In this document: positions 22,369 through 32,920 of the stretch, in pieces
Numbering within the stretch: the first letter of the stretch is position 1
How the letters are laid out: each line of letters starts with the position of its first letter
The notes under the pieces: generated by a model
What the model was told of the DNA's origin: nothing
The model's database searches: none
The model's input: only the letters and a program-made list of their open reading frames with translations
Assembly: GCA_035048495.1 (NCBI GenBank)
Contig: CM068553.1
Location: 13,827,190 to 13,891,189, forward strand
Origin: Euptelea pleiosperma
Taxonomy: Eukaryota; Streptophyta; Magnoliopsida; Ranunculales; Eupteleaceae
Length of the DNA stretch: 64,000 nucleotides
Direction of reading: 5' to 3'
Made by a program: the position numbers and the translations under genes

Positions 22369-22557
22369 ACTGGAACAAAACACATTGGATATTCTCAAAG
22401 AAACCAAAAAATAAATAAAATAAAGCCCCTTAAGGTTGTAGAAGTTTGTTCAAATTCTATATAAAAGAAAGCTAGTGCTTTTTAATAAATCCTCTGCTCA
22501 ACCCCATTGGATCATGAATCCTTAAGATGCTAACGTATCAAATTTATATGATTCAGC

Positions 22558-22925
22558 GCATGGTCCGAAGTCTCAGCCGATCCCGTTCTAGATCGGGCTA
22601 TCTGAATCGGATCATCCAAGATATACTATTCCATGAAGAAACCTAACACCCGAACAAGCTACTACCGTGGAACGTGGGACGTTCCTTGGTGGTTCACACT
22701 AGAAAGTGCTTCGAAAGGTGTAAGCAGGTGCGCCGAGCCGGGTCATGGAAAAACAGTTTTGTTTTCTGTCAAGGAAGCATGCTTAACACAGGCTGTCATT
22801 CGAGCCACGTCTAAACTAAATATACTGTTGCCAGTTGACATCTCTTCTGATTCGTCGATACGAGAAGCAAATTGTTGTGTGGAGCAAGACGGTCTCGGAC
22901 CGATCCCAAGATTTTGAACCCAATT
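22558..22925 (+). mobile_element. M5 family element with an internal coding-like segment
   Basis: Ends are GGTCCGAAGTCTCAGCCG and GATCCCAAGATTTTGAACCC, as in the other M5 elements. Between them, 22634-22885 is GC-balanced sequence unlike the surrounding repeats and open for 94 codons from 22633. I do not recognise the peptide (it includes VKEACLTQAVIRATSK). It may be a host gene fragment captured by the element. No expression signal can be seen. Confidence 0.45.
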
Positions 22926-23005
22926 GTGGCTTTGTCAAAACCCACTGGGAGCCACAACCCATGTTGAGATCCTTAGCAGCATTCTAAAACAGCTCCATCC
23001 ACTAA

Positions 23006-23170
23006 GGGCGTGTTTGATGGCCACTTTTCCCCTGTTCGACTTCTATTTTCTCACATAATTGGAAATTGTATATTTTCTCCGGTGCAATCAAACAGCCAAA
23101 GCAGATTTATTTTCCCAAGAAAACTTTTTATGGGAAAAGAATTTTTTTTTTTGTGCAATCAAACACGCCC
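23006..23170. mobile_element. Tourist-like MITE, family M4
   Basis: Terminal inverted repeats GGGCGTGTTTGATGG and CAATCAAACACGCCC with TAA on both sides (23003-23005 and 23171-23173). A 3-bp TAA/TTA duplication and GGGC start fit PIF/Harbinger-type MITEs. 165 bp. Confidence 0.85.
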
Positions 23171-23500
23171 TAATAAATATGTTGTCAAAAAGAAGAAAAA
23201 AAATAAATATGTCTAGCTAGGGACTTGAAAGTAATAAAGTGAAAGCTTTGACGGTGGCTTCTAGATCATTTTGAAAGTTTTGTATGTATATTTCCTAATT
23301 GAACCCTCTTCAGAGTACGTACATTGGTCCCCAGTTGTGGCCTTAGATGAACCCACTGAGAAAACAACCCTAGAATAATAAATATAATTTAATGAGGGGC
23401 TCATAATGAATTTCCTTCCTCTTCAATTACTATCTTCCCCCACGTCTTTTTCTTTTTGTTCATATTTTCCGTACCAAACACGTATCTTTTCTTATATTGA

Positions 23501-23815
23501 CTAGGGGAAAGCCACGTGCACTTTACACGTGGCAACACCTTATAAGTAACACACTCTTAGAGATCAATGACCGTGTTTTGGCCATCTTTAGGTGGACCTA
23601 CATGCAAAAAATCAACCGGATGAGGGATTTTTAGGGATTCGATTGGAGTCATTTTTATCCGTTGATTTTAACCATAGATTTCGAGCATTATTTGGGATAC
23701 TCAGATCCAAAGGTTTGAAATCACTGATCAGGCTTATACATTTGTCTCTAAGAATGTACCACGTGGCTTATACTATTATCCCCCATCATTGATGCAACCT
23801 CTGTGAAGGGGTGTA
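23501..23815 (-). mobile_element. Probable Helitron H2, 5' boundary uncertain
   Basis: On the minus strand the element ends in CTAG before T at 23501, preceded by a CACGTGTAAAG-type hairpin region (GCCACGTGCA and ACACGTGGC facing each other). The body holds the M2 core. The 5' end, expected near 23815-23850 after the CCCCAACCCAAGTT block, is too decayed to place. Confidence 0.5.
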
Positions 23816-23904
23816 CCCCAACCCAAGTTGTGTCTTTAAAATAGCATTTAAAGTGAGAGGCATTTAATTGAAGCCCTTGGACGGCAGGGCGTTATTCTGT
23901 CACA

Positions 23905-24291
23905 TCACACGATATGAACCATGTGGCACTCTTCGTCGACGCTGACTGTATGTATGTTTGGCAGTCCCTCGGTGGGGTGGACTGTAGTATAAGCCATGAG
24001 GCACACTCTTGGAGACAACTGACCTTATGGATGTTTGTCCCCATCCTTAGGTGGACACTATATACCAAATAATCAGTCTGATTAGTGATTTCAAACCTTT
24101 GGATTCGAGTACCTCAACTAATGCTCAAAATCTATGGTTGAAAATCAACTGATAAAAACTATTCCGATCAAATCCTTAAAAATCACTAATCAGGCTGATT
24201 TTTTTTGCATTTAGGTCCACTTAGAGATGGGCCAAACATCGATAAGCCAGTGATCTCTAAGAATGTGCCACATGTAAGGTACTGCCACGTG

Positions 24292-24324
<33 letters not shown>

Positions 24325-24330
24325 TAGAGG
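23905..24330. mobile_element. M2 fold-back element followed by a (TA)n microsatellite
   Basis: Inverted arms run from about 23990 (TATAAGCCATGAGGCACACT) to about 24280 (AATGTGCCACATG), with the central CAGTCTGATTAG / CTAATCAGGCTG pair. A (TA)n run of about 30 bp follows at 24293-24322. Confidence 0.6.
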
Positions 24331-24890
24331 TGTTTTAGAAATTAAGGCTGCCCTTGGAGAAGCTTAAAAATCACAAAAAGTAAGCTTTTAAGCATTTATT
24401 AAAAATACAAATGGACAAATCTAGTCAGCAACCATTTGCAACTTAAAAGTATGCAAACATCACATCCACCATTGAATGTTCATTGAAGAACGTGTTTTTA
24501 ATTTATAAAATATTTTTTTTGAAAACATTGAAATAACACATTTTCAATAAAGTAAGGGGGCAAGCAAAAGATAGCTTAATCTGATTGTTACTTTTTAAGC
24601 ATTGGATTAGAGTCGTTTTCGGGTTGATTTTATGTATAGAATTTCAACATTATTTGGGGTACAAAGATCCAATGGTTTAAAATCACTAATCAGGCTGATA
24701 TTTGGTATGTAGCTCCACCTAGCGATGGGCCCAACATCTGTACGGTTAGTGACCTCTAAGAGTGTGCCACGTGGCTCATAGTGTGCTTACAACTTGTGAA
24801 GGTGAGTTCCTTTTATAGTTCACAATCGTCAAAAAAAGGTTAAGCTCATAATCCTAAAAAAGTAAAAAATAAAAATTCAATTTTTTTTTG
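24331..24890. repeat. Repeat remnants
   Basis: 24400-24560 is similar, in inverted orientation, to 45757-45961 (AACCATTTGCAACTTAAAAG and ACGTGTTTTTAA words). 24600-24790 is the right half of an M2 element (AATCACTAATCAGGCTGAT then GTGCCACGTGGCTC). No gene. Confidence 0.5.
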
Positions 24891-25123
24891 CTTGTCCCCC
24901 TTACTTTATTGATGCAATTTGCATTGCACCCAATGTTTTTCAAATATTTGTGTCTCACCCAAGGTCATTATAGTCATTTAAAAAATATTGGGATATCCAT
25001 CCAAAGACTGTCTATGGTCAACGTCGTCTATTGACCATGGTCAAAGGGTGAGACATAAATATTTTAAAAATATTGGGTGAGATACAAATTGCATCAATAA
25101 AGTAAGGGGGTAAAGCAAAAAAG
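24888..25123. mobile_element. Fold-back element with long inverted arms
   Basis: Left arm TTTGCTTGTCCCCCTTACTT and right arm AAGTAAGGGGGTAAAGC are inverted, and the homology continues inward (ATTGATGCAATTTG / CAAATTGCATCAAT, then ATTTGTGTCTCACCC / GGGTGAGACATAAAT). About 235 bp. A half copy of the same terminus (AATAAAGTAAGGGGGCAAGC) occurs at 24546. Confidence 0.75.
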
Positions 25124-26390
25124 CCCATTATTTTTTTATAAATCAAATTTATGTGATGTCAACTCGAAATTCAGCCTAATTCGAAATAAAACATTCATAG
25201 GTGCAACATGGATTGTCACGAGCCAGTCGCGGAAACAAACGCGGCATAGGCGCCACAAATTCCTGTTCATCGCAATAAATAATCGTGATTTCTCTAGTGA
25301 GAATATTAGTACGGATGGTTGAAGGAAAGTTGGGGCTGTTGACCGAATTGAATAGACTTTCAGGTAAGATTTTTGTTTCCTGACACACGTCTTCCAAGTG
25401 ACCCCCTAAGAAGGCCAGATATTTTCATTTGACAAATTAAGGAAGGTAGTGTTTGGTAACAAAGTTAACACTAGGTTTGCACCATAAAGATCAACATGAT
25501 TCACTAATCACAACCATCTGATTCATTGACTTTTCTATCAGCTTGTTTGATGATTCTTCGCCGTTGGTTTTAGTACTCAAGAAAAAAAAAAATGGTTGAA
25601 TCCAACAGCTAGAATCTAGCCTTAAGTATGGCTATAGATTACCAATCAGGGTGATTTTTTGATGTGTATATGTATATCCACCAAGGGGTCAGTGGGCCCA
25701 GAGGGAACGTGTGAGTAAAAATAAAATAGCGCTAGCTGACGGCAAAAAGCATCAGGTATAGCTTGCTACATTTTTTTTCCTGAAAAAAAGAAATAAAAAA
25801 GACCCAAGGAAGAAGAGCAGGTGACAACATGGGGAGGAGGTTAACACCTACCTAACAAACAAACAAAAAAAAAATCTACGTGGATTAGACCATAATACGA
25901 GTTAAACCGGCGCCGGTGAGCAAAGTTACTTACCCACCATAATATGAGCCACGTGGCACATTTTTTGGTCTCTTGTGTCCATCTAGGATTGGGCCACTAA
26001 TCAATTTAATTTTGGGTCTGTGTGTCCATCTAGGATTGGGCCAAACATCCACGCGGTCAGAATCTTTAAGAATATGCCATGCGGCTTGAATTGTGGTCGG
26101 TCAGCAAAACTCTACTAAGCAAAAAAAAAACAAAGAAGAAATCTCCTTAAGGGTAATATAGTCATTTTGGCACGTGTCAAGAACACAATGGTGACTATAT
26201 CTGTCGGACTCGGACACGTTGTGTAACTGGCTAGAAGAAGGGCCCACATGCCAAATTTATAAGAATTAAATATTTATAAATTAAATAATAAAGCTAGTTT
26301 TTATCCTTTTTAGGGCTTTGCTTCGATTCCGTCTCTTGACAGAAGCTCAGATACCACGGGCGTCTCATCCTCTCCCTCCCTCCCTCTCTC
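25124..26390. other. Intergenic region upstream of the IPUT1-like gene
   Basis: No gene. 25176-25397 has a 73-codon minus-strand frame without family resemblance. 25540-25720 and 25930-26090 are degenerate MITE remnants (TTTTGGGTCTGTGTGTCCAT, CACGTGGC words). Confidence 0.5.
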
Positions 26391-26392
26391 TC

Positions 26393-26398
26393 TATAAA
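26393..26398 (+). promoter_or_regulatory. Probable TATA box of the IPUT1-like gene
   Basis: TATAAA follows a C/T-rich tract (TCTCTCTCTCTATAAAG) typical of plant core promoters and lies about 257 bases before the start codon, leaving a leader of roughly 225 bases. Position and context only; no transcript evidence. Confidence 0.5.
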
Positions 26399-26654
26399 GA
26401 CGGAGGAGAAAGTTGCGTTTCCGACGCGGTTCCATCGGCAGTAAAGACTCCGGCGGCTTTTACAGAAGTCGTCGGAGAAAGTCCGATTGGGTTCTAAGAA
26501 GCTGGTGATGCAGTAGAGAAGGAGAAAATGAGAGAGAATGAAAAAAGATCAAATTTTTAGGGCAATTAGAGCTCTGATTTGATTTAGTTTTTTGAAGGAT
26601 TGTTGATCTGGTTTTTTCTTGTTTGGTGAGTGAGAGCTAAGAGAAAGTAAGAAA

Positions 26655-29600
26655 ATGGCGGAGAGAGAGAGGAGGAGGTTTGGGTTTTTGAAGGTTTTGT
26701 TCGTCGTTGCAGCTGTTCTTGCGTCGTTGGCGATTCAAAGTGTGGTTGCTCATGAAGAACAGAGGCGGTACAAGAACGCTTACGTGGCGATGATGTACAT
26801 GGGAACGCCTAGGGACTACGAGTTCTACGTTGCGACACGTGTGATGCTCAGATCTCTGGTGAAGCTGAACGTCGAAGCCGATCTCGTCGTCATTGCTTCC
26901 ATCGACGTTCCGATCCGATGGGTTCAAGCTTTGTAAGTGCACACCACCATTTACTACTCTCTCTATCTCTCGATTGTTGCTAAAATGCGCTGGAAAATCC
27001 GGCGTAGTTTACACTAGTTGTTGAGTTTTGCCGGAAAACTTTTCCGGGTTCGAAAGCTTTCCGGCGATTAATGGAACCTCGATCCCTGTGCGGTGGGAAA
27101 AACATTTCCGCTGGTATTGGGCACGTAATAAACCGACAGTTTGATCGGACGGTCCAGGTCGTCTGGTTTCTGTTTGTCCATCCCGCGTTGGCGGCCTACC
27201 GTAAATTTTCTCGCGACTGTTTTTGGTTGTTTTCTTTGACTTCTTTCAACTTTTAATTCAAAACTTAATTGAAACGTACAAAAATTTTCGATTTCTTAAT
27301 TAGCTGTCATAAAATCACCCAGGGATGTCTTAAATGACAATAATACCCTCAAGTTTAGCTCCTATCGGGTCGGGTCGGGTTCATATTCTCTTATCCAATA
27401 AGATTGTCGAATCACATCAAGGTGCAAAAGTTAGGTTAACCAGATGATTAGAACCGTCCAGAGAAGATGGACTTTTTCTAGACTAAAAATCTTGGTACTT
27501 TTGGTGGAAAAATTGACGCAGTCACCAAAAGAACGCCCCCCGCAAAAGGAGGACCGCACATCTATACATAGCCTGATGGATATGGACCCCACATCCCTTG
27601 GATAGACGAGGGTCCTGGTTTTGTTTGACGTCCTTTTCGGGGCAAAATTTTCCCACCTTTAGCTATAAGAATGGATAAGGATAAGATCATCCAGTCAGGC
27701 TGATTTTGGACTTATAGAGCATGATGGGTCCCCGAATAACTGGTTACTTGTAGGCCCGGATGAGTAGGGCTTTTGTTTTTACTATTTTGGAACCGATTAA
27801 AATCGGGTCCAAACACTTGGACCCGATTGAATCGAATCCAATCCGGATTATCCAATGGATATTCTGGTAAAATGGAGATTTAAATACACATTTCTTTGTT
27901 ACAAATGGGGTACTCTAAATCTATAGGACCCAATAATATAGGATCTAGTCTGAACCGACCCGTGACACCCTAATTTCACGAGTATAAGGGTACCCTTTTA
28001 TTCTTTCATTTTTTTTTTCCTTTTGCAAATAAACGAATTACCCATAAATTTGACCAGGAAAAGATCAACATCCGGGTAGTCCGGATGGGCTTCCGTCAGT
28101 CTTAAGGGTGGAAATGGGTTTGCCAAATTTAGCAAAATCAAAGACGGTCTTACAAAGAAGTTTTGGAATAAAAACAACAGAACAGAACAACAAATCTACG
28201 TCTGGTGTCTTGAGAAAATGAAGAAAACTGTCAAAACAATGTTGTCTTTGTTTGGGTTTCGAGTCGTCGTCAGATGGGTATTATCAAGTCATTATGAGCA
28301 TAATTAAGCGACATTTCAGTCAAAATATGCAACATTGAAAATCCTGATGACTATCCAACTGTGGATATTTCCTTAGTCTTGTGCATCAGTAAAAGTATTG
28401 GTATTTTAGTAACACCTCCTTGAAATTTGAAAGTAATTAATAATACTCTCTTGTACTTATAAACGTTAGTATTGCCCCCCCTTGACCTAGTTTAACCGTG
28501 GTTGACTTGAGTTAAAATGGACTTGAATCACATGGCGTTACTCGATAGCATTGTACTTGCAATATTATGTTCATTTCATAGGTGCATGCATTAAGAAGCA
28601 CATGATGCACGTCACGTTTTAACAATAGTCAAATGAGTGTTAAACTAGGTCAAGCGGGGTAATCCGAAAGTTTATAAGTATAAAGGGGTACTACTAATTA
28701 CTTTCAAATTTCAGGGGGTGTTTCTAAAATATCCTGAAGTATTTGACCATTTAGATCAATGGATACCTGCCTAAATTTTTTTACATAGATAGCATATTGA
28801 CCAATTTCACTTTGGTTGCAGTGAAAGGGAAGACGGGGCGAAGGTGGTGAGGGTGGAGAACATGGATAACCCATACCAAAAGCAAGCCAACTTTAACAAC
28901 AGGTTCAAGCTGACACTGAACAAGCTCTATGCATGGAGCCTGGTCGGGTACGATCGGGTGGTCATGCTTGACTCAGACAACCTTTTCCTCCAGAAGACCG
29001 ACGAGCTGTTTCAGTGTGGGCAGTTCTGTGCTGTCTTCATCAACCCCTGTATCTTCCATACTGGCCTTTTCGTCTTGCAGGTAACTATATCTTCCAATGC
29101 TGTGTTTGAGTTCTCACTTTCAGTTATGTTGAAAATGATCATTTAAAAAAAAGCCAACTCGAGCCTTTCTTTTTGGATATGCAGCCATCGATGGAGGTGT
29201 TCAAGAACATGCTTCATGAATTGGAGGTTGGGCGAGAGAACCCTGATGGTGCAGACCAAGGTTTTCTTGCTAGCTACTTCTCAGACTTGCTGGACCAGCC
29301 ATTGTTCCATCCACCTGTTAATGGAACCAAGCTTGACGGCAACTATAGACTTCCTTTAGGCTACCAGATGGATGCTTCGTATTATTGTAAGTAAATACTA
29401 ATTCTGCAGATTTCTTTGTATAATTCACAATTGTAGGTGTTTAAGGGAATTTCAAGGTTTCAAACACATACTTTTTCTGTTGGTTTCAGATCTGAAACTT
29501 AAGTGGAGGATACCCTGTGGACCTAACAGCGTGATTACCTTCCCAAGCGCATCATGGTTGAAGCCCTGGTATTGGTGGTCGTGGCCTGTCCTGCCATTGG

Positions 29601-30497
29601 GCATCTCCTGGCATGAGCAACGTCGACAAACACTGGGGTAAGACGATGGCATCCATATGAACATTCTTTACAAACTTTAGATGATAGATATCCTAGACTA
29701 ACAGCACGTTGATGCGTCAGCTGGAATAATTAAATGGGTGGTTCAGTCCACGCTTGGAAAGGCTATGACCCAAAAATTGATAGATCAAATGGTTAGTCAC
29801 CTGGTTCAGTTGATTTTTAGGTCAGAGATCTCCTAAGCCAGACCCAGAGGAGTGGCAGGCCCAGCTCCCCTGCATGTGTTGGTATTTATCAATGTTTAAG
29901 GGCCTAGCTTTCATCTCACTCTCCACCTTGTTTTGCTTGGTCTTCCATCATCTTAACAGGTATAGCGCTGAGATTCCCTTGGTCTTGATCCAGTCAGTAA
30001 TGTACCTAGCAGTGATGGCAGTGACCCGCCTGGCACGGCCCAACCTGTCCAAGTTGTGCTACCGGCACCCAGACAAGGGTCTCTCCTTACAAACAGGGCT
30101 CAAGATGATAGCAATGTGGTCAATCCTAGCTGCCTACATTGTCCCCTTGATCCTCATCCCTCATACGGTACACCCACTCCTAGGCTGGACCCTCTACTTG
30201 CTTGGATCTTCAGCACTTGCGTCAGTTGTGATTAACACCTTCACGCTGCCAGTGCTGCATGTACTGATGCCCTGGTTGGGGATTGTTGGTGCCCTTATCG
30301 TCATGGCAATCCCTTGGTACTCTGACGGAGTCGTACGAGCACTCTCAGTATTCGGCTATGCCTTCTGTTGTGCGCCAATAATGTGGGGGTCACTGATGAA
30401 AGTGATGGCATGCCTACACATCTCCCTCGAGAGGGAAGTCTTCTTGCCAAGATTGGGAGAATCTCCACAAGCTCCTCAGTTCAGCAAGCTGTACTGA
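26655..30497 (+). CDS. IPUT1-like: Inositol phosphorylceramide glucuronosyltransferase (GT8, IPUT1/PGSIP6-like)
   Basis: Exons 26655-26932, 28822-29080, 29185-29386, 29490-29637 and 29960-30497, all GT-AG, join in frame to 474 residues. A signal anchor (about residues 11-32, FLKVLFVVAAVLASLA) precedes a GT8 fold starting NAYVAMMYMGTPRDYEF. The metal-binding DxD is DSD at residues 143-145 (VVMLDSDNLFLQ); HTGLFVLQ, NPDGADQGFL and LPLGYQMDASYYYL follow. The C-terminal third has several hydrophobic segments, ending PRLGESPQAPQFSKLY. This multi-pass tail separates IPUT1 from the GUX xylan glucuronosyltransferases and glycogenin. In Arabidopsis IPUT1 transfers glucuronate to inositol phosphorylceramide in the Golgi, the first step of GIPC sphingolipid head-group synthesis. 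The first ATG in the frame, after a TATA box and long leader, was chosen as start. No lesion seen. Confidence 0.95.
28393..28733. mobile_element. Fold-back MITE in intron 1 of the IPUT1-like gene
   Basis: Left arm GGTATTTTAGTAACACCTCC plus GAAATTTGAAAGTAATTAAT and right arm AATTACTTTCAAATTTC then GGGGGTGTTTCTAAAATATCC are inverted; CTTGACCTAGTTTAAC and GTTAAACTAGGTCAAG pair further in. About 340 bp, inside the 1.9-kb intron. Confidence 0.75.
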
Positions 30498-31093
30498 AGA
30501 GAAAAAAAAACAAAAAAACAAAAAAGCTCATGGGTCAAGAAGATAAGATCTGTTTACCAGTCTCACAATTCTTGCCAGTCCAATATGACAATTTTGGCCT
30601 TACTGTGTATATATTGAATGTGTATGCTAAGGGTTCCCCTTCTACCATATTATCACATACATGCAAAGGACGACACATAGGGGAGGAACACATTGTATTT
30701 TTTATTTGTCAAGAGAAAGGGGGAATGAAATTCATTTGGTGACATTGTGGACTTGACATCAAATATTTATGAGTGATAAAACCTGTATCTAAAAATGTGG
30801 GAAGCATCACCACAGCATATAGCATGAACTTAGCACACAACACCATGTGTTGTTGTACACATATCTAGATCAGAATCACTTTCGATTTCTCTGGACATGT
30901 CAAACCAATTCCCCAGTGCAAGATCTGAAAATCCGGAGGTGCATGGAGATCTCCCTACATAAATGGATTCATAATTTCTCAATTTCAAAACTATACAACA
31001 TGCCTAATTTTTACATAATCTGCAGCAGCACCAAATGATACAGCACTAGAAGATATATTTCAACCCCATGGGCATGGAATACATCCATATAAT
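30498..31093. other. 3' flank of the IPUT1-like gene
   Basis: Probably contains the 3' untranslated region (A-rich run at 30507-30525). No other gene seen; the inverted-duplication arm starts near 31094. Confidence 0.5.
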
Positions 31094-31450
31094 CTTTCAG
31101 CATTTGTGCACACAGTAATCCTTAGGTGATCAATTTCATGTTCAGATTACAAATTAACACATCAATGTAGAACCAAATTCCAAAACTAATTGATCCAACC
31201 ATTCAACCCCCGACTCTTTTACACCTCTCAATCAATCCCCACAAATTGTTTATCTACCATAAAATTCTTGACATTTGACCACCAGAAACTCCAACCAATT
31301 TGCTCGATAATTCAGATGGATCACTTTCACTTGAATCTTAAAAGGGCTTGTAGATCTACTCTATGCTTCTCAACTCAGCCCTTGAAGATTCTATGAGAAT
31401 TTTACATATCTTATTGCTTGGAGCATAAATGTCAATAAAGAGCACAAAAT

Positions 31451-31684
31451 TGATGAAGGTTTAGTTGAATTTGAGGAATTAGGGTTAGGGTTAGGTTTAG
31501 ACGAGAGAATAGAGAGTAGAGAAGAGAGGGAGAAAGGATGTCAATAGTGCTTAATTCACAATGACCCCATAAATCTTATTTATATAAAGGTTACATAAAA
31601 AAGACAAGTATACCCCTCATAAGAGGTATTTACAGAAATACCCCTATACAAGATAAATACATATTTCTACGTTTCTAATAACAG
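31451..31684 (-). mobile_element. Probable solo LTR in the left arm only
   Basis: Comparison with the right arm shows about 235 extra bases here, between GATGAAGGTTT and GGTTTTGCATC, so GGTTT is the likely target duplication. On the minus strand it starts TGTTATTAGAAACG; the interior resembles copia LTRs (TTATTTATATAAAGG and a G/A-rich leader). It contains GGGTTAGGGTTAGG, a short telomere-like motif. The exact right end is uncertain by a few bases. Confidence 0.6.
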
Positions 31685-31720
31685 GTTTTGCATCTGACTG
31701 CTTGGATCAATAGCACCTAG

Positions 31721-31830
31721 TTAGCCCTCAAGTTCTTCTGGAGAAAAATCCAACTCTTTGGGTGGACCTTGTTGAAGCTCTTTTTGAAGTTCCAACCACC
31801 TGGAAAGAACAAGTTCAATTCCCTGACCCA
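31721..31830 (-). pseudogene. Tandem duplicate of the last exon (exon 6') of copy A
   Basis: Reads GQGIELVLSRWLELQKELQQ and ends FSPEELEG before TAA, clearly a second version of exon 6 (GQGIELVLPRQLELQEKLRQ). It starts after a GTCAG acceptor-like site and keeps phase 0, so it could in principle be spliced as an alternative terminal exon. The same duplicate is present in copy B. Confidence 0.75.
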
Positions 31831-32920
31831 AAATGAAAGGAATTGTAAAACAAACAGTATTATACACTCCATCCCAGAGAATAAAAGCTTTACCCACTAC
31901 ATACATGGTCAAAGATTAGGACCTATTGTCATCAAAGATGAGTTCCAAGCTTCTTCTCTTTTGACAGACAATTTTCTATTATTCACTACATAAATGTCAG
32001 TAAGGAGCACAAAATTGATGATGATTTTGAATCTTACTTCTTGGATCAGTAGCACCTTGTCAGCCCTCAAGTTCTTCTGGGAAAAAATCCAAGTCTTTGG
32101 GTGGACCTTGTCGAAGTTTTTCTTGAAGTTCCAACTGCCTGGGAAGAACAAGTTCAATTCCCTGACCCGACATGGCAAAATATCTATCCAGAACCATCTG
32201 GGTTTAAAAAGAAAAGAAATAAAAAAAGCAAATGAAGATATCACCAACAAATTTCTTGAAAATGAAAATAAAACAATATTAGTATGAAAAGGTGAGAAGA
32301 TTTTTTGCTTACCATGGCAGCATATGCATCAATTCTTCCTTGGCGAGCAGACTTGTTGAGGACCCTAAAAGAGTGTTGACAAAGTTTTCTATTTTTAGAT
32401 TCACATAATAGGGGCATACCAAGCATTTCATTTTGCTTTAATGATTTACATCTTATGCAATTCAATAATAGCAGTATTGCAACCCCATGACTGAAACTTC
32501 ATTAGTGTAACATGGTTTTTAAATCACAGATATTCGATCACATTTGTCTTGTGTAGGAAGAAGCATATTTCATCATCAGCAACAACAGAACTCCTATAAC
32601 AGCAGCAACAATAAATGATTGAACAATTAATTTTTCATCTATGTACCAGCTTGAGGGGCCATTAATACTTGAGCAATGCTGTATTTTACTCTTTCGAACA
32701 AGGGCATTTAAGTCTTACTGAATCCAAAAGAAGAAAACAAGATCTATCTGGTTCTTATCCAAACTATTTCCTTCCCTCTTCTAAATATGGATTAACTAAG
32801 CGAAAAGATCAGAAATGGCTTAGCCCCCTTGATAGCCGGAACAGTCTCAGTGACTGATGGTTTTGAAGAACGTTCTTGCTTATCCCTCTTTTTCCTTTTC
32901 CTATTTGACTCTACATGCTG

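Larger units (their letters stand above)
21990..23500 (+). repeat. Direct segmental duplication, copy 2
   Basis: Shares ordered blocks with 16086-18960. It holds its own M3 element (21999-22368), an M5 element with extra internal sequence (22558-22925) and a Tourist-like MITE (23006-23170), none at the same position as in copy 1. Confidence 0.65.
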
